Below, piece by piece: positions 1 through 7,962 of a stretch of DNA of 64,000 nt; position 1 is the stretch's first letter, and the number at the start of each line of letters is the position of its first letter. Location of the stretch: positions 3,055,588 through 3,119,587 of the forward strand of contig NZ_CP062788.1 in assembly GCF_025136295.1 (NCBI RefSeq). Reading direction: 5' to 3'. This DNA is from Aestuariispira ectoiniformans (GTDB taxonomy: Bacteria > Pseudomonadota > Alphaproteobacteria > UBA8366 > Aestuariispiraceae). The notes under the pieces were generated by a model. The model was not told the origin of the DNA. It made no database searches and saw nothing but the letters and a program-made list of their open reading frames with translations. The position numbers and the translations under genes are program-made.

Positions 1-250
1 TGAGAACGGCGTTGCCGCCGTGTTGAAAACACTGCGTAAATCTCCCTGGCAGGCAAATATGCGTTTCCGCTATCTACGCAGTCTCCAATATCTGGGCCAT
101 GATCAGGTGAAGGAATTCCGCGCCTCCTGCCCCTGGAATGGGCGAACGCCGCAACAAATCGACATAGATGCGGCCGATGCACTCTTGAGCGATTCGGGCC
201 TCTATGAAGATGCTCTCAATCTGGGCAACCGGGTCTATGCCGTCAGATAA
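1..250 (+). CDS. C-terminal end of an unidentified protein (partial)
   Basis: An open frame enters from the left edge and stops with TAA at 248-250, so only about 82 C-terminal residues are visible. The visible part is mixed-charge, soluble-looking and has no membrane segment, signal or family motif that I recognise. Its last codons overlap the start of the NUDIX gene, which suggests co-transcription and translational coupling. An internal TTG at 20 could be mistaken for a start, but the frame is open all the way to base 2. Function not assignable. Confidence 0.6.
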   Translation, partial: ENGVAAVLKTLRKSPWQANMRFRYLRSLQYLGHDQVKEFRASCPWNGRTPQQIDIDAADALLSDSGLYEDALNLGNRVYAVR

Positions 251-884
251 CGGCACCGTCTCCCCGAAACCGGCCGCAAGCCTCGTCCTCTTAAGGGGCC
301 GGGACGAACAATGCGAGGTCATGATGGGCCGACGTCATCCGGACCTTCGTTTTATGCCCGGTTATTTTGTATTTCCCGACGGCAAACTGGACCAAAGCGA
401 CTATGACGATCTGGATCTGGTCGTCGAAACCTTCCATCTTCACAACTTCGCCCCGATCAAGGGCGTCTTCAATACCCTCACGTCCCGGCTTGCGGCCATC
501 CACATCATGGCAGCCATGCGCGAATGCCATGAAGAAACAGGGTTTGCCCTGGCGATAGAAGACACCATCCCCTTCTTTGAGAATTTGCACTGCATCGCGC
601 AGGCGATCACGCCGAAGAGCAGTCCAATTCGCTTCGACACACGGTTTTTCCTAGGCGAAGGCGACCGTTTCCAACCAAAAGCCGCGCCGTCAGGCGAACT
701 TGTTGATGTCGACTGGTACCCCGTCGCCAATATATTGCGGTCGCCCCACCTTGCAGATGTAACCGAGTTTGTCTTGAAGGAGGCCCTTCGGCACTGGTCC
801 GGGAACCACGTGGCTGACGCGGTTGTGCCTGCCCTGACCTATGATGAAGGCGACGTTATTATCACGCGGGACGAGGTCATATAG
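237..884 (+). CDS. NUDIX hydrolase (NUDT19-like, split Nudix box)
   Basis: Likely hydrolyses a nucleoside-diphosphate-linked substrate, with CoA esters or other NDP-X compounds possible. The start of the fold (PAASLVLLRG), the PGYFVFPDGK segment and the catalytic REChEETG core (REx2EExG) at about residues 93-101 are visible. About 45 residues separate FPDG from the RE..EE helix, an insertion typical of the NUDT19/RP2-like branch. I chose ATG 237, which gives a short N-terminus before the first strand and overlaps the upstream stop by 14 nt. An ATG at 204 is possible but would overlap by 47 nt. It lies upstream of rpmG, a common alphaproteobacterial neighbourhood. Substrate unknown. Confidence 0.8.
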   Translation: MPSDNGTVSPKPAASLVLLRGRDEQCEVMMGRRHPDLRFMPGYFVFPDGKLDQSDYDDLDLVVETFHLHNFAPIKGVFNTLTSRLAAIHIMAAMRECHEETGFALAIEDTIPFFENLHCIAQAITPKSSPIRFDTRFFLGEGDRFQPKAAPSGELVDVDWYPVANILRSPHLADVTEFVLKEALRHWSGNHVADAVVPALTYDEGDVIITRDEVI

Positions 885-974
885 ATCAATGCTTGACTTC
901 ACGCTACGGCCATGTATTTTCCGCGTCGGAATTTTAGAAACCAGCGCCTCGGGCGCCAATCTGGGAAGAAAAAC

Positions 975-1142
975 ATGGCTAAACCTGCCACGATGCAGAT
1001 CAAGCTGGTTAGCACCGCAGACACCGGTTACTTCTACGTTACCAAGAAGAACCCGCGGAACCTGACCGAAAAGTTGGAACTGCGTAAATACGATCCGAAA
1101 GTACGCAAGCACGTCATCTTCCGTGAATCGAAGATGAAGTAA
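975..1142 (+). CDS. rpmG: 50S ribosomal protein L33
   Basis: A 55-residue protein with the L33 signature: [18 protein letters not shown], then [11 protein letters not shown], ending in FRESKMK. This is a component of the large ribosomal subunit. The length is exactly that of the family. It lacks the four cysteines of zinc-binding L33 paralogues, so it is the zinc-free type. The start is ATG 975, preceded by a GGAAGA ribosome-binding site 6 nt upstream. A longer frame from 912 would add 21 residues that no L33 has. A strong terminator follows directly. Confidence 0.97.
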   Translation: MAKPATMQIKLVSTADTGYFYVTKKNPRNLTEKLELRKYDPKVRKHVIFRESKMK

Positions 1143-1164
1143 GCGCAAGCTGCTTTGGAAAGAA

Positions 1165-1188
1165 AGGCTGCCTCGGGCGGCCTTTTTT
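1165..1188 (+). terminator. Rho-independent terminator of rpmG
   Basis: An 8-bp stem, AGGCTGCC paired with GGCGGCCT (one G-T wobble) around a TCG loop, is followed by TTTTT. It lies 22 nt after the rpmG stop. Confidence 0.85.
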
Positions 1189-1209
1189 GTTGCCAAAATT
1201 TCGCAATAA

Positions 1210-1241
1210 AAAAAGCCGGAGGCGCTGGGCCCCGGCTTTTT
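1210..1241. terminator. Bidirectional terminator between rpmG and pleD
   Basis: AAAAAGCCGG (1210-1219) pairs perfectly with CCGGCTTTTT (1232-1241). The A tract on one side and the T tract on the other make it work in both directions. It lies 17 nt beyond the pleD stop and mainly serves the minus-strand divK-pleD operon. Confidence 0.85.
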
Positions 1242-1258
1242 CCGTTCTCAAATTCCTA

Positions 1259-2683
1259 TCAGTTCGGCAGTGGCGGGTCGCCTGCGTCTTCAACGACAAG
1301 ATCACCCTCTTCCGTAGACACCACAACCCGGTTACGTCCCTGATTCTTGGCGGCATAAAGGGCGTCGTCCGCCCGGCGGAACAAGGCGTCAGCCGAATCG
1401 CCCGCTTCCTGCATCTGGGAAATACCAATGCTGATCGTAATGGGCACGCCATCGGGTTTTTCCCGGAAGGTGAACGGATCTTCCGCAATATAGGCGCGCA
1501 GACGTGTGGCGACTGAAGAGGCTGTCGCAATGTCTGTGTCCGGCATAATCACGACAAATTCCTCGCCACCCATACGGGCAACGGTATCAACGTTCCTGAC
1601 GTTGTGAATGACCCGCTGGGAAAGCTGTATCAGAACCTCGTCACCAGCAGGGTGACCGTATGAGTCGTTCACCGCCTTGAAGAAATCAATGTCGAACACC
1701 AGCAGTGACATCGGCTTGCCCGCCCTGGTGTGATGGTCGATCATCCCGCCAAGGTGCGTCATGACATAGCGCCGGTTATAAAGCCCTGTCAGCGCGTCTG
1801 TCAGGGCCATGGCGAGGCTGCGTTCATAGTTGTCGCGCAGCCTGTCCTGATAGCGCTGACGCCTGATCTGTGTGCGCGATCGCGCCAACAGTTCGTTCCG
1901 GTCGATGGGCTTGATCACATAGTCGTTGATACCAAGGTCCAGCCCCTTGGCCAGACGCTCGTCATCATCTTCCTCAACGACCATCAGGATGGGCGTTGAA
2001 CGTGTCTCGTCCCGGGCGCGCACCTGGCTGCAGAAACGCAAGGCATCCTCTTCACGCAGGCGCAGGTTCACAATAATCAGCTCAAAACGCATGCGCCGTA
2101 GCTGCGCCATCCCGTCGCTGACATTGTCAACGGCGGTCACCGCGTTGTCGTCACGCTCCAGCGTCTCGACAATCTTGGTCCTGTCCACCTGATTGTCTTC
2201 AACAACCAGGACATGGGCGCGCGTGGCATCCACGGCGGACAGCGGCTCCTCATTGCGCAGGACACCCAACTGTCCCGATGTTTCCTCGCGAAGGCGCCAT
2301 TCATCCGTCATCATTTTGAGACGGACAAGCGAGCGGACCCGCGCAAACATCGACACGTCATTCACCGGTTTGGTGAGAAAATCATCCGCACCGGCCTCCA
2401 ACCCACGCACACGGTCCGCGCTGTCCGACAGCGCCGTCACCATGACAACTGGAATATGCATGGTTTTCGAATTTTCTTTGATTCGGCGGCAGACTTCAAA
2501 ACCGTCCATTCCCGGCATCATGACATCCAGAAGGATGATATCCGGTGAATGCGCCTCGACAGCATCCAATGCAGATGGACCATCATAGGCGGTGATAACG
2601 TCGAAATATTCGCTGGAAAGCTTGGCTTCCAACAGTTTGACGTTTGGTTTTAAATCGTCAACGACAAGAACCCTAGCGGTCAT
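1259..2683 (-). CDS. pleD: PleD-type response regulator / diguanylate cyclase
   Basis: Synthesises c-di-GMP in response to phosphorylation. The order is REC1 (about 1-120, phospho-acceptor Asp in DIILLDVMMPG), REC2 (about 157-275) and GGDEF (about 305-460). The active site is GGEEF, with the inhibitory I-site RNVD five residues before it, so product inhibition is expected. In REC2 the acceptor position reads VNLRLRE, with Asn instead of Asp, so this is an adaptor receiver as in PleD dimerisation. It sits 16 nt after divK, the classic alphaproteobacterial operon that controls polar development, motility loss and attachment. The 474 aa length agrees with Caulobacter-type PleD. Confidence 0.96.
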   Translation of the reverse strand: MTARVLVVDDLKPNVKLLEAKLSSEYFDVITAYDGPSALDAVEAHSPDIILLDVMMPGMDGFEVCRRIKENSKTMHIPVVMVTALSDSADRVRGLEAGADDFLTKPVNDVSMFARVRSLVRLKMMTDEWRLREETSGQLGVLRNEEPLSAVDATRAHVLVVEDNQVDRTKIVETLERDDNAVTAVDNVSDGMAQLRRMRFELIIVNLRLREEDALRFCSQVRARDETRSTPILMVVEEDDDERLAKGLDLGINDYVIKPIDRNELLARSRTQIRRQRYQDRLRDNYERSLAMALTDALTGLYNRRYVMTHLGGMIDHHTRAGKPMSLLVFDIDFFKAVNDSYGHPAGDEVLIQLSQRVIHNVRNVDTVARMGGEEFVVIMPDTDIATASSVATRLRAYIAEDPFTFREKPDGVPITISIGISQMQEAGDSADALFRRADDALYAAKNQGRNRVVVSTEEGDLVVEDAGDPPLPN

Positions 2684-2699
2684 GAGATATCTACCGCGT

Positions 2700-3065
2700 T
2701 CAGTTTAAGAACTTTTCAATGGTCGCCAGGAAGTTGCTAACAGAGATTGGTTTGGCGATATACGCCTCACATCCGCCTTCGCGGATTTTCTCTTCGTCCC
2801 CCTTCATGGCGAAAGCCGTCACTGCGATTACGGGAATGGCCCGCAATTCGTCGTCTTCTTTCAACCATTTGGTGACTTCCAATCCCGATACTTCCGGGAG
2901 TTGAATATCCATCAGGATCAAATCGGGCTTCTTTTCCCGCGCCATTTTCAGCGCTTCCATTCCGTCCCGTGTCTCAAGGATGTCGTACCCGCGCGCTTCC
3001 AGCAGGTCGTGAAAGAGCTTCATGTTAAGCTCGTTATCCTCGACAATCATAACCGTTTTGGACAT
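2700..3065 (-). CDS. divK: Single-domain response regulator DivK
   Basis: A stand-alone receiver of 121 aa. It has the acidic pair in MIVEDNE, the phospho-acceptor Asp in [13 protein letters not shown] (about residue 53), the T/A switch in VTAFA and the Lys in AKPIS. In alphaproteobacteria DivK acts at the cell pole, modulating the PleC/DivJ kinases and DivL-CckA to control CtrA. It is the first gene of the divK-pleD operon. A GAGAGG ribosome-binding site lies 5 nt before the ATG. The order divK-pleD and near full conservation make the call firm. Confidence 0.96.
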   Translation of the reverse strand: MSKTVMIVEDNELNMKLFHDLLEARGYDILETRDGMEALKMAREKKPDLILMDIQLPEVSGLEVTKWLKEDDELRAIPVIAVTAFAMKGDEEKIREGGCEAYIAKPISVSNFLATIEKFLN

Positions 3066-3375
3066 GATGCCTCTCTACCCCACCTTTCGCGCGGCCCATC
3101 CTGATTTCCTGCCCAACCGCGCCTCAATATATAACTAATTGCTATCCTGAATCTTTTTGTATGACAACATACTTACCCGGGAAAGACCACCAAAAAGAAA
3201 GTAATAGCAAAATCGAGATTTCATAATTTGTCGGGAACAAAAAAATATCAAAAGAAGTTCTCATGAAGGCCAGTAAAGATACCCGTGGAAATGATTATCA
3301 CTAGCGGATATGGGCTGTTCTAAAACCTCCCCTATTCCGCTATAAATCTGGCATCCTCAGGCGGACATTTCGAAG
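3066..3375. other. Intergenic region between divergent divK and dinB
   Basis: 310 bp, clearly more AT-rich than its surroundings. It must hold the divergent promoters for divK-pleD and dinB. I see no tRNA, no strong hairpin, no full TTAA-N7-TTAA site and no convincing LexA-type palindrome. AT-rich stretches such as TATATA near 3127-3132 could be a -10 for divK, but I cannot pair it with a good -35. Confidence 0.5.
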
Positions 3376-4734
3376 ATGCGCGATCCTTACCATGACTATA
3401 ACAGCCTGTGCCGCGATTGCCTCCACGTCTGGGTGGCCGCGACAGCCGACCGCCGCTGCCCGCAATGCGGCTCACCGAAAACGGTATATCACCCGGAACT
3501 GGGCCGGTTATCCATTGCCCATATAGACTGCGATTCTTTCTACGCCTCCGTTGAAAAACGGGACAATCCGGACTTACGGGACAAGCCGGTTATCGTTGGC
3601 GGGGAACATCGGGGCGTTGTTGCCGCAGCCTGTTATGTCGCGCGGGTCTATGGCGTGCGATCAGCCATGCCCATGTTCAAGGCCCTCCAGGCCTGCCCGA
3701 ACGCTGTCGTCATCCGGCCGAATATGCAGAAATACGCCACAGTCGGGCGAACCATCCGCGCAATGATGCAGGAAATCACGCCATTGGTTGAACCGATCTC
3801 CATTGACGAAGCTTTCCTGGACCTCACCGGAACAACAAGGCTTCACGGTCGCTCACCAGCCGCCAGCCTCGCCCACCTGGTGACCCGAATCGAAAAGGAG
3901 GTCGGGGTCACCGCGTCAGTCGGTTTGAGTTACAATAAATTCCTGGCAAAAATTGCCTCGGACCTGGAAAAACCGCGCGGTTTCGCGGTGATCGGACAAG
4001 GCGACGCGTCGTCGTTTCTAGCCACAAAACCCGTCTCGATCATCTGGGGTGTCGGCAAGACCCTGAACAAAAAGCTGGAACAAGATGGAATCCGCGCCGT
4101 AGGCGACCTCCTTCCATTCGACCAGATTGAATTGCAGATGCGATATGGGGCGATGGGTAAACGCCTCTATCATTTTGCCCGGGGGCAGGACGACCGGAAG
4201 GTAGACCCGACCTCAGAAACCAAGTCGATTTCCGCGGAGACCACATTCGCCAAGGACATCACCAGCTACGACGCCCTGTGTCATGCCCTGTGGCCGTTGT
4301 GTGAAAAGGTGGCTTCACGCTTCAAAAAGGCGGAACTTGCCGCACGTACGGTCACCCTGAAACTGAAGACAGACCGCTTCAAAACCATTACACGCAGCCG
4401 CACCTTGCACGACCCGACACAATTGGCAGAGAATTTCTATCGTGTCGGCTGCGAGTTACTGAAGGCGGAAGCAAATGGCACGGCTTTTCGATTAATGGGA
4501 ATCGGCGGCTCCGAAATGGCCGCCCCTGCGGATGCCGATCCTTTCGATCTGGCGGACCCCGGTGCCAAGAAACGCGCCGACGTGGAAAAGACCATGGACG
4601 CCATTCGGGCAAAGCTCGGCGACAAGGCATTGATCAAAGGACGTTCGCTGGCAGACACAGAAAACAAACCTGACAGGTCTGGCGTTAGGCAAAAGATTCC
4701 GCAGCCTCAAGGCAAAAAAGACCGCTCCACGTGA
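3376..4734 (+). CDS. dinB: DNA polymerase IV with N-terminal zinc ribbon
   Basis: An error-prone Y-family lesion-bypass polymerase. The polymerase core starts at about residue 47 with the metal-binding AHIDCDSFYASVE. The second acidic motif SIDEAFLDLT is at about 142-151, followed by finger, thumb and little-finger regions up to about residue 400. The N-terminal 45 residues carry C12-x2-C15-x12-C28-x2-C31, a CxxC/CxxC zinc-ribbon pattern that E. coli Pol IV (351 aa) lacks; the protein here is 452 aa. The C-terminal tail is basic, ends in PQGKKDRST and may carry a weak clamp contact. It stands alone, divergent from divK. Confidence 0.95.
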   Translation: MRDPYHDYNSLCRDCLHVWVAATADRRCPQCGSPKTVYHPELGRLSIAHIDCDSFYASVEKRDNPDLRDKPVIVGGEHRGVVAAACYVARVYGVRSAMPMFKALQACPNAVVIRPNMQKYATVGRTIRAMMQEITPLVEPISIDEAFLDLTGTTRLHGRSPAASLAHLVTRIEKEVGVTASVGLSYNKFLAKIASDLEKPRGFAVIGQGDASSFLATKPVSIIWGVGKTLNKKLEQDGIRAVGDLLPFDQIELQMRYGAMGKRLYHFARGQDDRKVDPTSETKSISAETTFAKDITSYDALCHALWPLCEKVASRFKKAELAARTVTLKLKTDRFKTITRSRTLHDPTQLAENFYRVGCELLKAEANGTAFRLMGIGGSEMAAPADADPFDLADPGAKKRADVEKTMDAIRAKLGDKALIKGRSLADTENKPDRSGVRQKIPQPQGKKDRST

Positions 4735-4852
4735 TCTGCGCTCCGGGCGAATCGCAATATTCCTATGGAACACCCTGCGAATCTGGTATTGGCACATTGT
4801 TTGCTCTGTCCTGGGTTAAGGGAAGGACCATGCAAAAACAGTCGGGAGAACT

Positions 4853-5596
4853 GTGGTGAGCCAACATCCGGACTCGTTCCTGTTGCCGCCTGAGGAGGAC
4901 GCGGAGACTCTCCGTATTCGCGCTGTCGCCGCGCGTTTGCTGGCGGCAATCGACCCCAATGCGGAACCGGGCCCGTCCTACCGCCGTCTGTTGGAATCAG
5001 CAATCAAGGATGCTGTGGACGCACAGGAAGCCCTGGAGAAGGTTGGCCGGGAGCTGGTGCGTCTTCGCGAGTTGTCCGTAACAGACGATGTCACCGGCGC
5101 CCTTAACCGTCGCGGTTTCCGTTGCGCCCTTGATCGCAGCCTTGAACGCGCGCGCCGCCACGGCGAGGTCGGAATGCTGCTATTGGTTGACCTCGACAGT
5201 TTCAAGCAAGTGAATGACACCTTTGGCCACACGGCGGGTGATCTGGTTCTTTCTTCCGTCGCAACCCTGCTCAAAAAACAGACCCGCAAACTGGACGCCG
5301 TGGCGCGGCTCGGCGGGGATGAGTTCGCGATACTCCTCGCCAATACCGATGTAGACAACGGTACCAGCAAAGCGCGTTCCCTGGGCCACGCCCTGAACAG
5401 CCTTGTCGTTCCCTGGCAGGGCAAAGGCATTCAGGTGACCGCCAGTATCGGCGTGGAAAGCTATAATGCGCAGACCGACGCCGATCAGGTCATGCACAAG
5501 GCGGATATCAAGATGTATCGCAGCAAGAGAAGCAGTCCTTCTCAGGAACAAGCCGGTGCATCCTCCACATGGACCCGTTTTGCACGCATGCGCTGA
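4853..5596 (+). CDS. Diguanylate cyclase (GGDEF)
   Basis: Makes c-di-GMP from two GTP. An N-terminal helical region of about 75 residues, ending in a predicted coiled coil ([16 protein letters not shown]), leads into a GGDEF domain that begins at the conserved [12 protein letters not shown]. The active site is GGDEF, with the I-site RKLD five residues upstream. It has no membrane segment or sensory domain that I recognise, so the protein is probably cytosolic. The start is GTG 4853, with GGGAGA 5 nt upstream; GTG 4856 is equally possible. It ends at a good terminator before hisI. Confidence 0.9.
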   Translation: MVSQHPDSFLLPPEEDAETLRIRAVAARLLAAIDPNAEPGPSYRRLLESAIKDAVDAQEALEKVGRELVRLRELSVTDDVTGALNRRGFRCALDRSLERARRHGEVGMLLLVDLDSFKQVNDTFGHTAGDLVLSSVATLLKKQTRKLDAVARLGGDEFAILLANTDVDNGTSKARSLGHALNSLVVPWQGKGIQVTASIGVESYNAQTDADQVMHKADIKMYRSKRSSPSQEQAGASSTWTRFARMR

Positions 5597-5647
5597 TCGT
5601 TGCCGGTTTTTCTTTCCTTCCAAGACAAAATTCCGCTATTACCTTCT

Positions 5648-5680
5648 GCCCATACAAAACATTGTATGGGCTTTATTATT
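5648..5680 (+). terminator. Terminator after the GGDEF gene
   Basis: The perfect 10-bp stem GCCCATACAA / TTGTATGGGC with a 4-nt loop is followed by TTTATTATT. It lies between the cyclase stop (5596) and the hisI start (5701). This separates hisI transcription from the cyclase unless hisI has a promoter further downstream. Confidence 0.75.
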
Positions 5681-5700
5681 GCTGGCATGGGATACAGAAA

Positions 5701-6108
5701 ATGGACCGCAAGGACTTGTCTCGGACAGAGTTGGAAGAAGGCACGGTTTTCGTTCCAAAATTCGATCAGGACGGCTTGATTCCCGTCGTCACCACCCATG
5801 CGCAGACCGGCGATGTCCTGATGATGGCCTATATGAATGAAGAATCCTTACGCCAGACCATAAAATTGGGCGAAGCTGTCTATTGGAGCCGAAGCCGTCA
5901 GGAAATCTGGCACAAGGGCGCAACAAGCGGACAGGTGCAAAAGATTGTCGAAATCCGCACGGACTGTGATCAGGATGCGATTTGGATCAAGGTTCTGCCC
6001 GGCGGTGACGGCGGATGCTGTCATGTTGGTTTCGAAAGCTGCTTTTATCGCAACATCCCCGTCGGTGGCGAGGAACTTGAACGCAACGACGTGAAGCGCC
6101 TTCGCTGA
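5701..6108 (+). CDS. hisI: Phosphoribosyl-AMP cyclohydrolase
   Basis: Third step of histidine biosynthesis: opens the purine ring of phosphoribosyl-AMP. The 135 aa protein is a stand-alone HisI without the HisE domain. Family motifs are all present: VLMMAYMN, the [17 protein letters not shown] block, the DCDQDA metal site, and the GGCCH cysteine/histidine zinc site. The reading frame stays open upstream to 5569, but those residues are the terminator hairpin and have no counterpart in HisI. ATG 5701 begins [14 protein letters not shown], the usual N-terminus. Confidence 0.95.
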   Translation: MDRKDLSRTELEEGTVFVPKFDQDGLIPVVTTHAQTGDVLMMAYMNEESLRQTIKLGEAVYWSRSRQEIWHKGATSGQVQKIVEIRTDCDQDAIWIKVLPGGDGGCCHVGFESCFYRNIPVGGEELERNDVKRLR

Positions 6109-6117
6109 TCCGTGCGA

Positions 6118-6507
6118 TCAGGTTTCGTATTTGGAAACCTCGATAAGATTGCAATCCGGATCACGGAAATAGACCGACATGATCGGCCCGATCGCCCCGG
6201 TGCGCGGAACCGGGCCCTCCAGTATTTCAATGCCACAGCTTCCCAGATGAGTGACCACATCCTGCGGCGCGGCTGTTGTGATCAAACACAGATCCCCGGT
6301 CCCGGGCCCGGCAACGGCGGCCTTCGGTTCCTGTTCCTGGCCGACCAGATGCAGATTGATCTTCTGGTTTCCAAACCGAAGGGCCACACGGTCATCCCCA
6401 AAAACTTCCCGGACCATGCCAAGGGCCTTTTCATAGAAAGCACAGCTACGTTCAATGTCTGCAACTGTCAGGACAATATGGTCGATCCGCTCGATCTGAA
6501 ATCCCAT
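6118..6507 (-). CDS. VOC (glyoxalase/bleomycin-resistance) family protein
   Basis: A 129 aa protein with two beta-alpha-beta-beta-beta repeats of the vicinal oxygen chelate superfamily: RIDHIVLTVADIERSCAFYEKALGM at the start and VYFRDPDCNLIEVSKY at the end. Metal ligands expected for the fold (His in RIDHIV, Glu in NLIEVS) are present. It resembles the GLOD5/YwkD-type branch. The start ATG 6507 matches the family; a GTG at 6537 would add ten unconserved residues. It follows the MFS gene on the same strand by 37 nt and may be co-transcribed. Substrate unknown. Confidence 0.82.
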   Translation of the reverse strand: MGFQIERIDHIVLTVADIERSCAFYEKALGMVREVFGDDRVALRFGNQKINLHLVGQEQEPKAAVAGPGTGDLCLITTAAPQDVVTHLGSCGIEILEGPVPRTGAIGPIMSVYFRDPDCNLIEVSKYET

Positions 6508-6544
6508 CGCTCTGCCTAGCCTCTTCCCTTCTGTCACATGTCAT

Positions 6545-7747
6545 TCATTCTGCAGCAACCGGCTGACCCGGCAGCTTTTTCACCCCGGGAAGCATAACCG
6601 CCGCAATAAAAGCCAGGAACGCGGCAACCGCCAGTCCCAGGAACAGCCATGTGAAGTCTCCGGTCCTGTCGCGGACAAAAGAGATGATTTGCAGTCCAAG
6701 AGGCGCTGCGCCGAATGCCAGCACGTATTTCGCGCCAAAGGCAAGGCCTCTGTGGCTGGCGGGGGCATATTTGAACAGCAGCATATTTTCCGCCGGCAAT
6801 GTCCCGCCGCTTGTCGATGCGACCAGCAAGGCGACCACAAAAACGGGCAGGCCACTCAAAAGGCCCAAGGCTGTCAGGAAAGCAATCTGCAGACCCCAGC
6901 CTATGGCATAGACACGCTTCAAAGGATAGCGGTCCGCCAGCATACCGCCCAGAACCTGCATCAACGCCGCAACGGTATAGACAATGCTAACCAGCATCGC
7001 CGCATGAGACACCTGACCGTCCACGAATCCGGAAAGCCGTTCGGAGAAGAATTTCGGCAATGCGGCCTGGGTCGAATTATAGACCACACCGGCGACAAAC
7101 ATTGTCAACATCAGGATCAGGAAGACCCGCATTGCACCTTGATTGCCCGTCGCCTCCCTTTTCTTTTCTGCCAACCCGGTGGAAACCAGCCTTCCGGTTG
7201 TAATGCACAAGACCATAACGACGCCTGTTCCAACCATCACAATGCCCGGAATAAAGAACGCCCAACGCCAGCCCGCATACTCAGCCAGAAATCCGGTCGC
7301 CAGCGCCGCCGCTGCTGGCCCCAGGCCACCAAACAGCCCGTTAACGGCCAAGGCAACGCCGGTGCGCTCCTTTGCATTGGCAATCAGCCAGGGAATGCCG
7401 ACAGGATGATAGATTGATGCGAAAATCCCCAAAATGGCGAGGACAATGACGATCTGGTCGGGGCCATTTGCAAAGCCGCTGGCCAGCATCGCCGCCCCCA
7501 TGCCCAGAATGCACAGCGCCATCATTCCCCGGGCACTCCACCGATCCGCCAGACGTCCTGCGGGAAGGGCTGCGAGGCCAACGAAAAGCGCACCCCAGGT
7601 CCATAACTCGTTAATCTCGTAGAATGGCATTTTCCATGCCTGCTCAAGCGCCAGGGCCACGGTAAAGAACATCGCCGTTGCAAAATGCATATAGAAATGC
7701 CCCAGACAGGAAAATCCCATCGCCAGCCTGGAAGTTACAGATGTCAT
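6545..7747 (-). CDS. MFS transporter
   Basis: A 400 aa inner-membrane carrier with about 12 hydrophobic helices. The loop after TM2 reads GRLADRWSARG, a recognisable variant of the MFS A-motif (GxLaDrxGrr). A second copy, GMLADRYPLKR, sits near residue 265, at the start of the C-terminal half. The HPVGIPWLIANAKERTG stretch is reminiscent of Fsr/CynX-like exporters. The substrate cannot be read from sequence. It is followed by the VOC gene; a transporter plus a VOC protein would fit detoxification, but this is inference only. Confidence 0.82.
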   Translation of the reverse strand: MTSVTSRLAMGFSCLGHFYMHFATAMFFTVALALEQAWKMPFYEINELWTWGALFVGLAALPAGRLADRWSARGMMALCILGMGAAMLASGFANGPDQIVIVLAILGIFASIYHPVGIPWLIANAKERTGVALAVNGLFGGLGPAAAALATGFLAEYAGWRWAFFIPGIVMVGTGVVMVLCITTGRLVSTGLAEKKREATGNQGAMRVFLILMLTMFVAGVVYNSTQAALPKFFSERLSGFVDGQVSHAAMLVSIVYTVAALMQVLGGMLADRYPLKRVYAIGWGLQIAFLTALGLLSGLPVFVVALLVASTSGGTLPAENMLLFKYAPASHRGLAFGAKYVLAFGAAPLGLQIISFVRDRTGDFTWLFLGLAVAAFLAFIAAVMLPGVKKLPGQPVAAE

Positions 7748-7962
7748 GATGCAGCCCGCCCTCGAAATTCCGTATCAATAAAGCTTAGTCTGTTCCTCCG
7801 CGGGACTAAATGCTACCGATGGATTTTAACCGTTTCCGCCAAAGAACAACTGAGATTTACTGCTTAATACATTGTATTTTATACTTATTCTATATTTATA
7901 CCGCCAAGAATTTCGCCAACTGAAACAAATCGGTCATCAACTGCTGCTAATGACCTCTGCTT

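Noticed and set aside
4830-4859. Nine-codon frame before the GGDEF gene as a leader peptide
   Set aside because: It has a start and overlaps the cyclase start, but there is no stall sequence or attenuator structure and such frames are expected by chance.
7863-7877. CtrA box TTAA-N7-TATT upstream of the EAL gene
   Set aside because: The second half does not match TTAA; one half-site in AT-rich DNA is not evidence.
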